From: Promethearchaeota archaeon
GTDB lineage: Archaea > Asgardarchaeota > Lokiarchaeia > Sigyniarchaeales > SOKP01
Direction of reading: 5' to 3'
Length of the DNA stretch: 43,029 nt
Assembly: GCA_011364975.1 (NCBI GenBank)
Contig: RDOE01000021.1
Coordinates: 1-43,029 of the forward strand
Both the position numbers and the translations under genes were made by a program. The stretch's first letter is position 1. Each line of letters starts with the position of its first letter. The notes under the pieces are model-generated. The model had not been told where the DNA came from. It saw only the letters and a program-made list of their open reading frames with translations, and made no database searches. Below, piece after piece: positions 25,109-33,555 of the stretch.

Positions 25109-27289
25109 TTATCGTGAAATAGTTATTTTAATATCAACAGCGGAATAACCATTAATAAAACTTAATAAAGGATTTATATCCAATTCTATAATTCCAGGAA
25201 ATTCATTTACCAACTGCGAAAGTCTTAATAAAACTTCAATTACTGAGTTAATGTCTGAAGGGCTTTCGCCCCTTACTCCCTGTAATAAATTAAAGATTTT
25301 GGTTTTTTGAAGAAGTTCTACTGCATCCTTTCTCGTGAATTTATATGATAAATCAAAAGCTACATCTTTAAGAAAATTTGCATAGATTCCACCTGATCCA
25401 ATCATAAGAAGAGGTCCAAATTGTGGATCACGCGACATTCCAATAATTAATTCATTCACTTTTTTTTCTTTGCTAAAATCTATCATTTCCTGGACTTCAA
25501 CTCCATAAATCTTGGCAGTATGAGGCCCAAATTTCTTTACATTATCTACAATTTGAATAAATGCCTCAAATGCTTGCTCAGGAGTTTCTATATTTAATAA
25601 TATACCACCCACATCAGTCTTATGTATAATTTGGGGGCTAACAATTTTCATAACTACTTTTCCAGTAGATTTTCCAATTTCTTTCTGTAATTCCATAGCT
25701 TCTCTCGGAGTTTGTGCTAATCTAGATTGTGGTGAATTTATTCCATAACATGCAAAAATCTCATTTGTTTCATGACTTAATAAAACAGTTCTTCCATCAT
25801 TTCTAGCTTCTTCAATAATCTCCTTAACTCTTTTATTGTTAACACTAAATTTAGAAGGCTCGATTTGGCTTAATGGTTTACTATTTAGAAATTGTCTGTA
25901 TATTACCATTGCTTTTAACGATTGAGCAGCCCTCTCTGGAAATGGAAAACAAGGAATACGATGATCTTCGAGATATTTAACTGCACTCTTAATTGAGATT
26001 CCTCCGATGAAAGAACATATTAATGGTTTATCTTTTAATGACTTAGATGATATTTCATAAATTAATTCAGCAACATCAAGCGGACGTGTTTGTGCTTGAG
26101 GACTCATTAAAATTAGCGCACCATAAGTAGTTATGTCGTCTTGGTTAATCTTTAGAGTTGAATTTTCATTATTTAACCCAAAAACTGTCTTAATTGTGAA
26201 TTTATATCTTTCAGGAGGTGCATCTCCTATTATATCTATTGGGTTAAAGATAGCTGCCTCAGGTGGAAGTTTTTCCCTTAAAGCATGCAATATTGGCTCT
26301 GAAAATTGAGCAAAATTCAGATTTTCTCGCTCAAAAGCATCCGTAGCGACAATCCCAGGACCACCTGCATTGGTTATAATTGCAAAAGAATTTTTATCTG
26401 GGATCGGTTGATAAAGAAAGATCTCCCCATAATCAAAAAGATCCTCCATAGTTTTAGCTCTAATGATTCCACATTTCCCAAAAGCTAACTCATAAGCAAT
26501 ATCGGCCCCTGCCAAAGCACCAGTATGACTAGATGCAGCTCTAGCACCCGCTGCACTAACTCCTGATTTTAAAATTACTATAGGCTTTTTTCTTGCGGCG
26601 CTTGGAACAACTTCCAAAAATTTCTGACCATTTTCAATACTTTCCAGATAACATAATATAACGTTAGTATTTTCATCCTCAGCAAGATAATTAATAAAGT
26701 CTACTTCATCCATGTCTGCTTTATTACCTAAACTTATATTACAAGAAAAGCCAAAAGCCTGTTCCATTGAATAATCCATCATTGCCGTTAAAAATGCTCC
26801 AGATTGAGAAATCATAGCAATATGGCCTTTTTTAGGAGTATTAGCTGCGAATGACCCATTATAATTAATACCAATGAATCCCAAACAATTTGGTCCTATG
26901 ATTCGCATCTTATATTTTTTTGCAATTTTTTTTAATTCTTCTTCCCGTTTAACCCCCTCACCACCAATTTCTTTAAAACCCGCGGTAATTATGACCAATC
27001 CTTTAACATGCTTTTCTCCACATTCTTTAACAACTTCCAACACATAATTACTGGGGATAACTACTATTGCAACTTCAATATCATAAGGAACTTGTAATAT
27101 ATTTTTATAAACCTTATGACCAAGTATTTCGGTAGCATTTGGGTTAATAGGATAAAGATTTCCGGAATAATTTGATTCAATGATGTTTTTTAAAACATTA
27201 TAACCGACTTTTCCCTCTGTTGGGCTCGCACCGATAATAGCAATACTTTTCGGATTAAAAAAGAAGGAAATGTCTGTGTTTTTACTCAT
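25109..27289 (-). CDS. acd: Acetate-CoA ligase (ADP-forming), fused alpha-beta
   Basis: 726 residues: alpha part (CoA-binding Rossmann and ligase domains, about 1-470) fused to the ATP-grasp beta part (about 490-726). Converts acetyl-CoA (or other acyl-CoA), ADP and phosphate to acetate, CoA and ATP; in archaea it is the main substrate-level ATP step of fermentation. Motifs: SIAIIGASPTEGKVG, GPNCLGFIG, AMISQSGAF, the phosphohistidine His255 in RAASSHTGALAG, and in the beta part VMKIVSPQIIHKTDVGG, with LDINPLLSF near the end. Acyl specificity cannot be read off. First gene of a likely operon with the P-loop/DRTGG protein. Confidence 0.95.
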   Translation of the reverse strand: MSKNTDISFFFNPKSIAIIGASPTEGKVGYNVLKNIIESNYSGNLYPINPNATEILGHKVYKNILQVPYDIEVAIVVIPSNYVLEVVKECGEKHVKGLVIITAGFKEIGGEGVKREEELKKIAKKYKMRIIGPNCLGFIGINYNGSFAANTPKKGHIAMISQSGAFLTAMMDYSMEQAFGFSCNISLGNKADMDEVDFINYLAEDENTNVILCYLESIENGQKFLEVVPSAARKKPIVILKSGVSAAGARAASSHTGALAGADIAYELAFGKCGIIRAKTMEDLFDYGEIFLYQPIPDKNSFAIITNAGGPGIVATDAFERENLNFAQFSEPILHALREKLPPEAAIFNPIDIIGDAPPERYKFTIKTVFGLNNENSTLKINQDDITTYGALILMSPQAQTRPLDVAELIYEISSKSLKDKPLICSFIGGISIKSAVKYLEDHRIPCFPFPERAAQSLKAMVIYRQFLNSKPLSQIEPSKFSVNNKRVKEIIEEARNDGRTVLLSHETNEIFACYGINSPQSRLAQTPREAMELQKEIGKSTGKVVMKIVSPQIIHKTDVGGILLNIETPEQAFEAFIQIVDNVKKFGPHTAKIYGVEVQEMIDFSKEKKVNELIIGMSRDPQFGPLLMIGSGGIYANFLKDVAFDLSYKFTRKDAVELLQKTKIFNLLQGVRGESPSDINSVIEVLLRLSQLVNEFPGIIELDINPLLSFINGYSAVDIKITISR

Positions 27290-27441
27290 GTTATGACAAA
27301 ATTTGATTGATATTATGTTATTTATTAAAAGATATCATAACAAATAACTTTAAAGTTTTTAATTTTTAAGTAGCTTTAATATGATATATATCAAATTTAT
27401 TTATTGAATATTAAATTTAAAAAACAAGTGAATATAAAATT

Positions 27442-27918
27442 ATGACTAAGATAAGTATTCTTACGAATAAAGGAAATATTAACCTAAACTTATTCGATGA
27501 TGAGGCTCCTTTAACGGTGGCAAGTTTTCTCTTTTTAATCAAGAAAGGATTCTATAATGGGCTCTCTTTTCATAGGGTTATCAGTGATTTTATGATTCAA
27601 GGAGGAGATCCTTTAGGCAATGGAACTGGTGGTCCAAAATCAGTAGGCATAACTTCCTTTTCTCATCAAGGAAGAGAAATCGGTTACCCTTTCTCTGATG
27701 AATTCAAATCAGGAAAAAAATTTGGAAAGCCGGGAATTTTAGCCATGGCAAATGCTGGGCCCAATACGAATGGATCGCAATTCTTCATTACCCACGTTCC
27801 TACTCCTTGGTTAAATAATAAACATACCATTTTTGGGGAAGTAATTGGCCCTAAAGATCAAGAAGTGGTGAATTCCATCCATCAAGGAGATAAAATTCAC
27901 AAAATTGAGATAAAATAA
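27442..27918 (+). CDS. Cyclophilin-type peptidyl-prolyl cis-trans isomerase
   Basis: 158 residues, one cyclophilin domain without signal peptide. Active-site set is complete: SFHRVI with Arg45, QGGDP with Gln53, GILAMANAGPNTNGSQFFI including Gln113 and Phe114, and the Trp123/His128 pair in TPWLNNKHTIFG. Speeds proline isomerisation during folding. It resembles the short cytosolic archaeal/bacterial enzymes. Monocistronic; T-rich sequence CTTTTTTTATATTTTTTTG (27950-27968) soon after the stop probably terminates transcription. Confidence 0.95.
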   Translation: MTKISILTNKGNINLNLFDDEAPLTVASFLFLIKKGFYNGLSFHRVISDFMIQGGDPLGNGTGGPKSVGITSFSHQGREIGYPFSDEFKSGKKFGKPGILAMANAGPNTNGSQFFITHVPTPWLNNKHTIFGEVIGPKDQEVVNSIHQGDKIHKIEIK

Positions 27919-27949
27919 ATCAAAAATGGAATTTAATAAATTAAACAAA

Positions 27950-27969
27950 CTTTTTTTATATTTTTTTGA
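27950..27969 (+). terminator. Oligo(T) terminator after cyclophilin gene
   Basis: Two T-runs of seven within 20 bases, 32 bases after the stop codon. Typical archaeal T-rich terminator without a stem. Confidence 0.5.
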
Positions 27970-27997
27970 TTAACTGAGCTAAATTTGAGATATTTAT

Positions 27998-28198
27998 TTA
28001 GTAATCGTCATCATCAAAATCATCAAAGTCATCATCACCAGAATCATCATCATCGTCCCATTCACCATCGTTTAGATCATCATCTTCATCCCATTCATCA
28101 TCATAATCTTCCCAATCTTCATCATCATCAAAATCATCTTCATCATCATCGTCTTCTCTTCCACCATATCCGGGAGCATTTAGATCCTCATTATTCAT
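27998..28198 (-). CDS. Extremely acidic, low-complexity small protein
   Basis: 66 residues, MNNEDLNAPGYGGRE followed by an Asp/Glu tract with interspersed Trp, Tyr and Phe; 41 of 66 residues are acidic (33 D, 8 E), with a single Arg. No fold is expected; it would be a disordered polyanion. Repeated aromatic spacers every 3-8 residues argue against a mere simple-sequence expansion. ATG at 28198 is preceded by a TTTAAATA-like TATA about 25 bases up and AGGTTT. It could chaperone basic proteins such as histones or bind metal ions; both are guesses. The opposite-strand His-rich frame is a shadow. Confidence 0.6.
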   Translation of the reverse strand: MNNEDLNAPGYGGREDDDDEDDFDDDEDWEDYDDEWDEDDDLNDGEWDDDDDSGDDDFDDFDDDDY

Positions 28199-28502
28199 AG
28201 TCTTTAAACCTATTTTTTATTTAAATCATTAATTATATTATATTTGATTTTAATTAGGTATTTTTCTAATACAAATAGATAAAAATATCTTTTTTAAATA
28301 TTACGATCTTTAAAGCTAGGTATCTAGATATAGAAATTAAATATCCCATAGATATCTTTAACAATTAGTAAATTGAATAAAAAGTCTTATTTAGATATTA
28401 TTAAAATAGATTAACCCAATATTTCCTAATTGACTTATGTGAAGATTTATTAACAAATTTCTTTTTTAATAATTCATAATAAATTGAAAATGTAATAATA
28501 TA
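28199..28502. other. 304-base divergent AT-rich intergenic region
   Basis: No coding frame seen. Lies between the acidic protein (minus) and the coiled-coil gene (plus), so it should contain both promoters. A perfect ten-base palindrome TATCTAGATA is at 28321-28330; otherwise only AT-rich sequence. Confidence 0.5.
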
Positions 28503-29966
28503 ATGAATAAAGATTTAAAGGACTTAATTGACTCAATAGACACATCAAATAAGACTCATTCAGATTTAGAAACGATGATTAAGTACTTGAAAGAAGAAGT
28601 TCAGAGGCTAAACTTTACTATAAATGAACAGAAACAAATTATTCAGGATCAAAATCTAAAACTTAGTAAAATAGATAATACAAATATACCAGAAGATATG
28701 GTGTTATTAAAAGAATTAGTACATACTCAACGTCAAGAAATTGTAAAGAAAGATAAGGATATTGAGATTCTCCAGCGAACCATTGAAGAAGTTTCCTTGG
28801 AATTAAATAAAATGGAAGATTATGAGGGGGAAAATGAGGAATTAATTTATGCTCAAAAAATAATTGTCCAACTGACTGACGAAAACCAAATTCTCAAAGA
28901 TAAAAATGAATTGTTAAACAATGAAATGAAAGAGCTACATAGTCAAATTAATCTAAAAAAGCAAGAAATTTTTGATGAGAATCAAGAATTGATTGATGCT
29001 AATAAATTAACATTTCAATTAAAGGAAGAAACAGAGGTTAATAAAGTTAGAATAGAATCATTAATGAAGGAAAATGAAGCGTTAAAAGCTGACTTAAATG
29101 AAACTACAAGCATTCAGAAGGATCTCAGCAAAGAATTAGAAGAATCAGAAAAATTAATCGACCAATTAACTTTTGATAACGATCAAATGCAAGAGAAAAT
29201 TAATTTTCTTCAGCAAAAATTAGAAATTACTGGAAAAGAGCAAAAGTATGAGGATAATGTCTCTACAAAAACTCAGCAAGAAGAAACTTATCAAAAACAA
29301 TTGCAAAAATATGAAGAGGAGATTTTAGAATTAAAAAATATCATCAATTCTAATATCTCAATTATGGAAAACCTTCAACAGAAAAATTTTGGGATTCAAT
29401 CAAAATTGGATCAAGAAACTGTAATCAGGGAACAAAAAAGTAATGAGTTTACAAAGTTAATAGCTGAAAAAGAACGCGAATTAGAGCATATTAATCTCAA
29501 ATTACATAAAATACAAAATTCTAATAAAAAATTGAGTGATTTAATAGTAGAATTAAAATTGAAAGAAATAACAACCCCAGAAGAACCAAAACTTAAAGTT
29601 ACTAGCAAAAATGGTTATAGTAATAAAATTCCTAATAGTATTTTCTTTAAAATGTATAATAAATTAGATGAAGAGGCAAAAAATTATATTATTGACCAGC
29701 TTATTAATGATCTACAAAGATCTGAAAGGGATTTAAAAATTAATGCAATCAAAATTCTAAGTTTTATTAAAAGTAAGAAAGTTTTCGATGCTTTAATAAA
29801 CTTAAAAAACGATAACGATTGGATTGTAAAATTATATCTAATAAAAGTTTTAAACCAATTTAAAGATTTGAGCATAGAAAATACATTAAAGTTTCTTCAA
29901 AAGGATATTGATAATGATGTTCGAGAAGCAGCCACTGAATTGCTCTTGAAGTTAAATCTTAAATAA
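28503..29966 (+). CDS. Long coiled-coil protein with C-terminal HEAT-like repeats
   Basis: 487 residues. Residues about 15-355 are almost continuous coiled coil rich in Leu, Ile, Lys, Glu and Gln, broken near residues 58-66 (DNTNIPED) and about 240-265. A module repeats in register: ENEELIYAQKIIVQLTDE (110-127) and ENQELIDANKLTFQLKEE (159-176), 49 residues (seven heptads) apart, with a looser third copy at 214. After a short linker, residues 375-487 form two to three HEAT-like helical repeats (LKINAIKILSFI..., VKLYLIKVLNQF, VREAATELLLKL). This rod-plus-adaptor form recalls eukaryotic tethers, though no homology is claimed. Asgard function unknown; no membrane anchor. Confidence 0.8.
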   Translation: MNKDLKDLIDSIDTSNKTHSDLETMIKYLKEEVQRLNFTINEQKQIIQDQNLKLSKIDNTNIPEDMVLLKELVHTQRQEIVKKDKDIEILQRTIEEVSLELNKMEDYEGENEELIYAQKIIVQLTDENQILKDKNELLNNEMKELHSQINLKKQEIFDENQELIDANKLTFQLKEETEVNKVRIESLMKENEALKADLNETTSIQKDLSKELEESEKLIDQLTFDNDQMQEKINFLQQKLEITGKEQKYEDNVSTKTQQEETYQKQLQKYEEEILELKNIINSNISIMENLQQKNFGIQSKLDQETVIREQKSNEFTKLIAEKERELEHINLKLHKIQNSNKKLSDLIVELKLKEITTPEEPKLKVTSKNGYSNKIPNSIFFKMYNKLDEEAKNYIIDQLINDLQRSERDLKINAIKILSFIKSKKVFDALINLKNDNDWIVKLYLIKVLNQFKDLSIENTLKFLQKDIDNDVREAATELLLKLNLK

Positions 29967-30184
29967 AAATCTACACTTTTTAGACTTTTACCCTAGATTA
30001 TCAAATTTTTCTTTCAATTTCAAATACTTTTAACGAGTTTTATATTTAAATATACTAACCAGTTAATACTTTTTATGAAAAAAAATTAATAAATGACTAA
30101 ATTACCGAATAATTAATAACTCGGTTTCGGTATTTTTATAGTTTTAAGTTAAAAATTATAACTTAATTGGTAGTTAAGATTATT

Positions 30185-30442
30185 ATGGTTAGAGAGTTAA
30201 CTCCAAATCGATGGAATTGGTCACAAGAACATCAACAATGGGTTTATATCGAGATTGATAAAGAGGGGAGAAAAATTGATTATTTTCAGACTGAACCCCC
30301 TAAAGAGTTTAATGAATTAACTTATCAAATTAAAATTTTAAATGACAAACTTCTAGTATGTAATAATTCTGAAGAGAATGATAGAATCTTCAATAAAATG
30401 ATTAAAATTTCCAAAAGAATGCAATCTATGAGAAAAAAATAG
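30185..30442 (+). CDS. Uncharacterised small soluble protein
   Basis: 85 residues from ATG 30185 (a TTG at 30167 would add six). Starts MVRELTPNRWNWSQEHQQWV, with the tryptophan-rich R-W-N-W..W segment, followed by charged helices ending SKRMQSMRKK. No recognised domain. The tight 8-base gap to the convergent endonuclease V stop suggests a compact real gene. The Trp-rich opening (W-x-W-x-x-x-x-x-x-W) may be a small beta hairpin such as a WW-like element, but this is a guess. Confidence 0.55.
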   Translation: MVRELTPNRWNWSQEHQQWVYIEIDKEGRKIDYFQTEPPKEFNELTYQIKILNDKLLVCNNSEENDRIFNKMIKISKRMQSMRKK

Positions 30443-30450
30443 CTCATTCC

Positions 30451-31206
30451 TCATGCTTCACTATTAGAAAATTCTTTAACTTTCTCTTTTGATAATTTGT
30501 GTGCAAGATACAAAGCATTAGGTTGTCTTTTATTCGTTGTCAACCTTAGGGCGATGTCTATCGCTAAATCAATTGCAATTTTATAACCAACACTAATAAA
30601 AACCGGTTTCCTATCATCTGCTAAACAGATACTATAGCCGATAATTTCATTTTCTATTGAATCTTCATATGGACCCCTGTTCCAAATAGGTGTTCTAATT
30701 CCCTTTTTCCGTTCTAATGTTTTATAATCATAATAGCCAATATAGGGGGTTTTTGCAACACCCATAGAAGGAATATTCAAAGCTAAACCTAAATGAACAG
30801 CCTCTCCAAAACATCTTGGGTGAATAATGCCATGACCATCACAAATTAGCAAATCTGGTTTTAATTTACTATTTTTTAAAGCAAAACTTATCACTCTGGA
30901 TTCTCGAAATCCTAAATATCCTGTTTTATAAGGAAAATTGATTTCGATCTTGGCATAAGATGATTCAATATACTTATGTTGTTGCTGATCCCAAAATACA
31001 GCACAACCAATTCCCCATTCTTTTCCATTTTTAATATAGTAGGAGACATCTGCAGCGGTTATAATATTAATATCTCCCTTACGTATTTGGTATTTAGGAT
31101 CTGAATTAATTTTAGATGTTATTTCACTATATTTTGTTTGTAATTCTTTAGCCTTCTCAAAAGTTATATAATCTTGTAATAACTCTTTTGAAATTATTCT
31201 TTTCAT
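30451..31206 (-). CDS. nfi: Endonuclease V (deoxyinosine-specific)
   Basis: 251 residues. Cuts DNA (in some lineages RNA) near deaminated adenine (inosine). Family motifs in order: ITAADVSYY with the first metal-binding Asp, NFPYKTGYLGFRES matching the PYIPGxLxFRE block with catalytic Glu, DLLICDGHGIIHPRCFG with catalytic Asp and the H-P-R loop, and MGVAKTPYIGYYD. The N-terminal 45 residues form the usual helical hairpin. Catalytic residues appear complete. Monocistronic, minus strand, divergent from cooC. Confidence 0.93.
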   Translation of the reverse strand: MKRIISKELLQDYITFEKAKELQTKYSEITSKINSDPKYQIRKGDINIITAADVSYYIKNGKEWGIGCAVFWDQQQHKYIESSYAKIEINFPYKTGYLGFRESRVISFALKNSKLKPDLLICDGHGIIHPRCFGEAVHLGLALNIPSMGVAKTPYIGYYDYKTLERKKGIRTPIWNRGPYEDSIENEIIGYSICLADDRKPVFISVGYKIAIDLAIDIALRLTTNKRQPNALYLAHKLSKEKVKEFSNSEA

Positions 31207-31380
31207 TTCAAATTAAAAGTAATATTGCAAAATTATTTTTCAAATAATATATCATAAATTATTAGTAAGATTTCTTATTAAAATTAAATAATCCAAAACA
31301 TAATTTTACTAATTCTAATCTAAACATTTAATTCTTGTTCATTAATATTAAACTAAAGATAAAATGTTTCTGTTAAAACC

Positions 31381-32184
31381 ATGAAAATAGCAGTCTCTGG
31401 TAAGGGTGGTGTGGGAAAAACTTTAGTTGCTGGAACGTTAGCACGATTATTTGCGAAAGATGGGTTCAAAGTCCTTGCAATTGATAATGATTCTGCGATG
31501 AATTTAAGTTATACATTAGGGATCGATGAAGATGTGAAATCCAAAATTGTACCCATTTCTGAAATGAAAAGTATGATTGAAGAACGTACAATTGTTCCAG
31601 GAGCAGGTTCTGGAGTATATAATATAAATCCCGAAGTAGCAGATATTCCTGATAAATATAAAGTTGCCGGACCTAATGGATTACAATTACTTGTGTTAGG
31701 AGGTATTGAAGAACCTGCAACTGGCTGTTTATGTCCTGAAAATGCGTTGATTAGAACCTTGCTTTATAATTTATTTGTTAAAAGAGATGAAGTAGTCATT
31801 GTTGACTTTGAAGCAGGATTAGAGCATTTAGGGCGAGGGACTGCAAAAGGAATTGATGTAATGTTAGTGATTACTGAGCCATCTCAAAAATCTTTAGATT
31901 TATGTTCAAAAATAATTAAATTATCTAAAAAGCTAGGAATTATTAATATCTATTTAGTTGCGAATAAAATAATTGACGATTCTCAACTTTCAATAATATA
32001 TGAGAAAATTAAATCGTGGAATGTCCCTCTCTACCATTCTATTCCTTACGATAAAGAAGTAGGAAATGCGGATCTAAGTGGAAGTTCCCCTATTGATCAC
32101 AATTCGAATTCAGAAGCAATGGTATCAATCATGTCGCTTTATGGGAAATTAAAAAAGTTGAAAAGCGAAGTATTTGATTTATAA
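31381..32184 (+). CDS. cooC: CooC-type CO dehydrogenase maturation ATPase
   Basis: 267 residues, MinD/NifH-like fold. Deviant Walker A GKGGVGKT (7-14), switch DNDSAMNLSYTLG (35-47), and the CooC signature Cys116/Cys118 in ATGCLCPENAL, which binds nickel at the dimer interface. CooC loads nickel into the C-cluster of carbon monoxide dehydrogenase, so its presence implies CODH or CODH/acetyl-CoA synthase elsewhere in the genome. The other family candidate, a NifH-like electron carrier, lacks the CxC pair. Start ATG at 31381. Followed 151 bases later by a small membrane protein. Confidence 0.92.
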   Translation: MKIAVSGKGGVGKTLVAGTLARLFAKDGFKVLAIDNDSAMNLSYTLGIDEDVKSKIVPISEMKSMIEERTIVPGAGSGVYNINPEVADIPDKYKVAGPNGLQLLVLGGIEEPATGCLCPENALIRTLLYNLFVKRDEVVIVDFEAGLEHLGRGTAKGIDVMLVITEPSQKSLDLCSKIIKLSKKLGIINIYLVANKIIDDSQLSIIYEKIKSWNVPLYHSIPYDKEVGNADLSGSSPIDHNSNSEAMVSIMSLYGKLKKLKSEVFDL

Positions 32185-32335
32185 ACTTAATTCTAATCTA
32201 TTCGATGTCTTTTTTATATCATTTATAAGCTCTATATAGTCTATATAGTTGAGTCATTAATAACTAGATTTATAGAATTAGATTGGGAAAAACCCAAATA
32301 ATATTAAATTAGAGAGAAAGAGGGATGAAAATAAT

Positions 32336-32518
32336 ATGGTTCAGAAAAAAGAAAATTTATTAGTTTTAGGAATGTATTCTCTCATTATTGCTTTTATATT
32401 AGAAATGTTTGGTGAATCCTATGTTTTTCTTGATATAATTATATTATTCTTTCTGGGAATCGCAATAATTTCGAATGCGAGATATGTAGTTTTAGCAACT
32501 GTAGATAAGAAGAAATAG
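32336..32518 (+). CDS. Small two-helix membrane protein
   Basis: 60 residues with two transmembrane helices (about 9-25 and 30-54) between a basic N-terminus (MVQKKEN) and a C-terminal VDKKK. Upstream AGAGAGAAAGAGGGATG supplies a purine-rich ribosome binding site. No family recognised. Separated from cooC by 151 bases and convergent with hypC (31 bases between stops). A real small gene is likely but function is unknown. Confidence 0.5.
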   Translation: MVQKKENLLVLGMYSLIIAFILEMFGESYVFLDIIILFFLGIAIISNARYVVLATVDKKK

Positions 32519-32549
32519 GTTTTAAAACAATTATAATTATTAAAATAGT

Positions 32550-32798
32550 TTATAACATATCTGATAAATCAAGATTTTGTTCTTCTGCTAGCTCTTTCCA
32601 TTGATCTATTGCTTCTAGAGCCTCCTTTTCGTTCATTTGCTCAATTGCATATCCCGCATGAACTATAACATAATTACCAACTTCAGGATTCAATAATAAA
32701 GCAACAATTACCTCTTGCTTTAATCCATCAAAATCGACTAAAGCAGTTTTTCTATCATTTTTAATTTCTAATATTTTCCCTGGTATTGCTAGACACAT
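32550..32798 (-). CDS. hypC: Hydrogenase assembly chaperone HypC/HupF
   Basis: 82 residues. The N-terminal MCLAIPGKI with the essential Cys2, and VIVHAGYAIEQM with the conserved His, are diagnostic. HypC shuttles Fe(CN)2CO from HypD to the hydrogenase large subunit. It is about 9 kb from the hypE-hypD pair and is transcribed alone; its partners HypD and HypE are at the right end of the window. Confidence 0.95.
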   Translation of the reverse strand: MCLAIPGKILEIKNDRKTALVDFDGLKQEVIVALLLNPEVGNYVIVHAGYAIEQMNEKEALEAIDQWKELAEEQNLDLSDML

Positions 32799-33042
32799 GC
32801 TTTTAGAGAGGTATCTTTATATGTATGAGTTTTATAATTTTCTAAAATAAAAAAAAGTATTTATTATATTTCTAAACTAAAATAATAATTCTTCTAAATT
32901 AGTTACTTAATTAATTTAACGTACTTATAAAATTCTTTGTACCATCAAAATTTAGTTTTTCTAATAAGAACTCTTAAAAGTAAGATAAGCATAGTTAATC
33001 ATGAAATTATTAATCAAAATGTTATATACTTGAGGGTAAAGA

Positions 33043-33444
33043 ATGACTAATTATATTGAAAATTTAGTGAGAGGGCTTCCTGGAGAGGCTCTTGTTATTG
33101 TTGCTTTTGCTGAGGCATTCATCAAACAAAATCTGGCAAGTATATCTAATGAACTTTTACCTGTCTATGGTATTATAGTATTGATTTCGGTGTTTATTAT
33201 GACATTTATTTTGAAATATTTTGCGACAGGTATTGTTAAATTTGATGGATTTAAGGTAAATAATTCAACATTAACAGGCTTAATTTTTACATTAATCGTC
33301 TCATTTCAAGCAGTATGTTATAGTTTAGTCGTAGTTGGTAGTTATATCATCTCAGATCCGAACATTCTTTTGTTAGTGATTTTTATAAGCATTATCATAG
33401 GGCTTATACTTAGTACTGCTGCGACAATATTTCCTAAATCCTAA
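33043..33444 (+). CDS. Uncharacterised small integral membrane protein
   Basis: 133 residues, three or four hydrophobic helices (about 12-32, 40-62, 80-104, 108-130). Begins MTNYIENLVRGLPGEALVIV; no recognised domain. Positively charged KFDGFKVNNST loop between helices 2 and 3. Own promoter region upstream; 111-base gap to the Rag-like GTPase downstream on the same strand, so co-transcription is possible. Confidence 0.6.
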   Translation: MTNYIENLVRGLPGEALVIVAFAEAFIKQNLASISNELLPVYGIIVLISVFIMTFILKYFATGIVKFDGFKVNNSTLTGLIFTLIVSFQAVCYSLVVVGSYIISDPNILLLVIFISIIIGLILSTAATIFPKS

Positions 33445-33555
33445 TTTTTTTTATTTTAATAATTCTAATTTTGAGAAAGTAAATTCTATCCTAAAATTAA
33501 TATATATTATTTCGCCATTATCTATTCAAAGAAGTTAAAAGGAAATGATCTTACT

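Noticed and set aside
27985..28200. His-rich 71-residue plus-strand frame
   Set aside because: It is the reverse complement of the acidic GAT/GAC tract of the minus-strand gene; its composition (repeated H, N, Q) is an artefact of that repeat and it has no own ribosome binding site.
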